Shown here one piece after another: positions 41,692 to 42,829 of a stretch of 42,829 nucleotides of DNA. The notes under the pieces were generated by a model. It was not told the origin of the DNA, searched no databases, and saw only the letters and a program-made list of their open reading frames with translations. Both the position numbers and the translations under genes were made by a program. This DNA is from Chara braunii (lineage: Eukaryota > Streptophyta > Charophyceae > Charales > Characeae). Each line of letters opens with the position of its first letter. Position 1 is the first letter of the stretch. Location: NCBI GenBank assembly GCA_003427395.1, contig BFEA01000033.1, forward strand, positions 128,902-171,730, in the 5' to 3' direction.

Positions 41692-41879
41692 GCCAAGCAT
41701 TCCTTCTAGGGAGGTACTCCTTCCACTACCACATGATTGGTGTGGTGACCAACTCATTTGTGAGGAACTGTGTTGTTCACCATGCATATAACCGGGCAAT
41801 AGCTATCCATGGCGTTCATCGACTGAGTGTTGTAAACAATGTTGCATATCATGTTATGGGCCACACCTTCTTCGTTGAG
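41692..41879 (+). CDS. Exon of PKHD1L1/CEMIP-like protein: beta-helix core
   Basis: This 188-bp exon encodes QAFLLGRYSFHYHMIG, then NSFVRNCVVHHAYNRAIAIHG and RLSVVNNVAYHVMGHTFFVE. It closely follows the conserved block of fibrocystin-L, CEMIP and TMEM2 (GRY.IH.H..G, .S.VR.C..H..YNR...IHG, V..N..Y...G..FF.E). In that family these repeats form turns of a right-handed parallel beta-helix, and the His-rich positions are highly conserved. The first two bases finish the Gly codon left by the exon ending at 1597. The exon ends GAG/GTAAGC in phase 0, so coding continues beyond the window. No in-frame stop is present. Confidence 0.9.
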
Positions 41880-41955
41880 GTAAGCTATCAGTGAGATGCA
41901 ATACAGAATTAAGAACTTGTACAATTTGATTATCGGCTGTGCTGGATTCTTCTTT

Positions 41956-42463
41956 AGGAAAATTGCATCTGTACCCCAGGTAAAGATGGGAATACTGGCT
42001 ATAGCCACTCCCAGCGCCAACTTGCATCCACACCCAGAAAACGGCTGGTGGAAATTGTTTGCATGCCCAGGACCGAGGTGGACCCAGGTTGGTACCGCAA
42101 AATTGTGGTTATAACCAACTACCGGAATGCACAAATTATGGACATACCCAGGGAAATTATGGGCATACCTGGGACCTGAGGAGGAGAGGCCAAATTATTC
42201 ATATACCCTGTCTCCCGGATGGCTGAAATTATGCTCATACCCAGCAACTGTTGGGCCACAACCGTCTACTTGGTGGGCATGGGCATAATTTTGTGCTGTG
42301 AATCCAGGGCCCGCAGGATTGGGTACACCTACAATTTCGCTCAGGGGAAAAGCTGGGTACTATGCAAAGTTGAACGCCCTCTGGGTATAGATGCAAGTTT
42401 GTGGTGGGAGTGGGTATAGCAGGTATTCCCATCTTTAAGTGGGGTACAGATGAAACTTTTCCT
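41956..42463. mobile_element. 508-bp inverted-repeat (MITE-like) element
   Basis: Arms of about 84 bp, 41956-42038 and 42380-42463, are inverted copies at roughly 80% identity. They share CATCTGTACCCCA, TAAAGATGGGAATAC, CCACTCCCA and CAACTTGCAT-type blocks. The interior has at least six copies of AAATTATG..CATACC at irregular 20-45 bp spacing (42080-42250). No protein is encoded. A target duplication could not be recognised. Confidence 0.7.
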
Positions 42464-42741
42464 TTTGTTTTGTGTGTGCTGGAATTATACCCTGGATCCT
42501 GACGTAGGAAAATGAAAAGGGTTCTAAACTTTTTGATTGTTCTGAATTGAGCTCTTAAACCACCAGTACCTCGCCCAGCTTGAAAAAGACGACGCGGCCG
42601 TTAACGCGCCGCGTCGGGCGGGGTACCCACCGACGAACGACCGGTATTCCCCAAAAAATAAGGAAAAAAAAAAAAGGTCTGAAAAACGTCGACGAAAACA
42701 GGAAGCAACGAACGAAAAAACAAATGGGCGCGACAGGGGTG

Positions 42742-42742
<1 letters not shown>

Positions 42743-42829
<87 letters not shown>
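42743..42829. repeat. (GA)n microsatellite at window edge
   Basis: Pure GA from about 42743 to the end of the window. Like the left edge, it probably marks where the assembly stops. Confidence 0.95.

Larger units (their letters stand above)
41880..42829 (+). other. Following intron (start)
   Basis: Begins GTAAGC. It contains the inverted-repeat element at 41956-42463, a GC-rich hairpin near 42590 (GACGCGGC/GCCGCGTC) and a terminal (GA)n tract. The next exon lies outside the window. Confidence 0.75.

Overview
The window looks like a stretch of a very repeat-rich eukaryotic nuclear genome, most likely a charophyte green alga such as Chara braunii. This is an inference from the sequence style: many (GA)n tracts, tRNA-iMet-primed Ty3/gypsy elements with chromodomains, a LINE with an RVT zinc finger, and gag and pol proteins resembling those I recall from Chara. 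No search was run.

Only one host gene is convincing, and it runs across the whole window on the + strand. An exon at about 508-1597 encodes an IPT/TIG domain, a G8 domain and the start of a parallel beta-helix. A second exon at 41692-41879 continues the helix in matching phase. Together they read like a fibrocystin-L (PKHD1L1)/CEMIP family protein. Everything from 1598 to 41691 is then a single intron of 40,094 bp made largely of transposable elements.

Intron layout: a 20-bp minisatellite (2099-2238); a LINE relic (3002-3640); the 3' end of a minus-strand chromovirus (about 3700-4800); a block I cannot classify (4801-8959); a plus-strand LTR with foldback repeats and an iMet primer-binding site (8960-10800); a degenerate hairpin array (11540-12870); a C-rich stretch; a scrambled large-subunit rRNA relic (13459-13789); a 964-bp hAT-type non-autonomous element with perfect 8-bp target duplication (14357-15320); a badly decayed plus-strand chromovirus (about 16180-22200); poorly resolved sequence (22200-24590); and a better preserved minus-strand Ty3/gypsy element spanning 24592-40815. 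A separate 7.3-kb element (25013-32308) is inserted inside the left LTR of that last element. Just before the acceptor lies a U6 snRNA retropseudogene with a poly(A) tail (41373-41479).

The most unusual content is the nested 7.3-kb insertion. I see no convincing protein in it. It is packed with hairpins: ten modules with a conserved TAAGAT loop whose flanking stems change in compensatory ways, three tandem CGAT/ATCG hairpins, three CCC/GGG hairpins, an 85-nt four-way junction shaped like a cloverleaf, and a U6-like sequence. A degenerate array of the same hairpin type, in the opposite orientation, lies at 11.5-12.9 kb. I propose these as one family of non-coding mobile elements carrying repeated structured RNA or DNA modules.

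The window starts and ends in (GA)n tracts and holds five single Ns, so both edges and some internal repeats probably mark assembly breaks.
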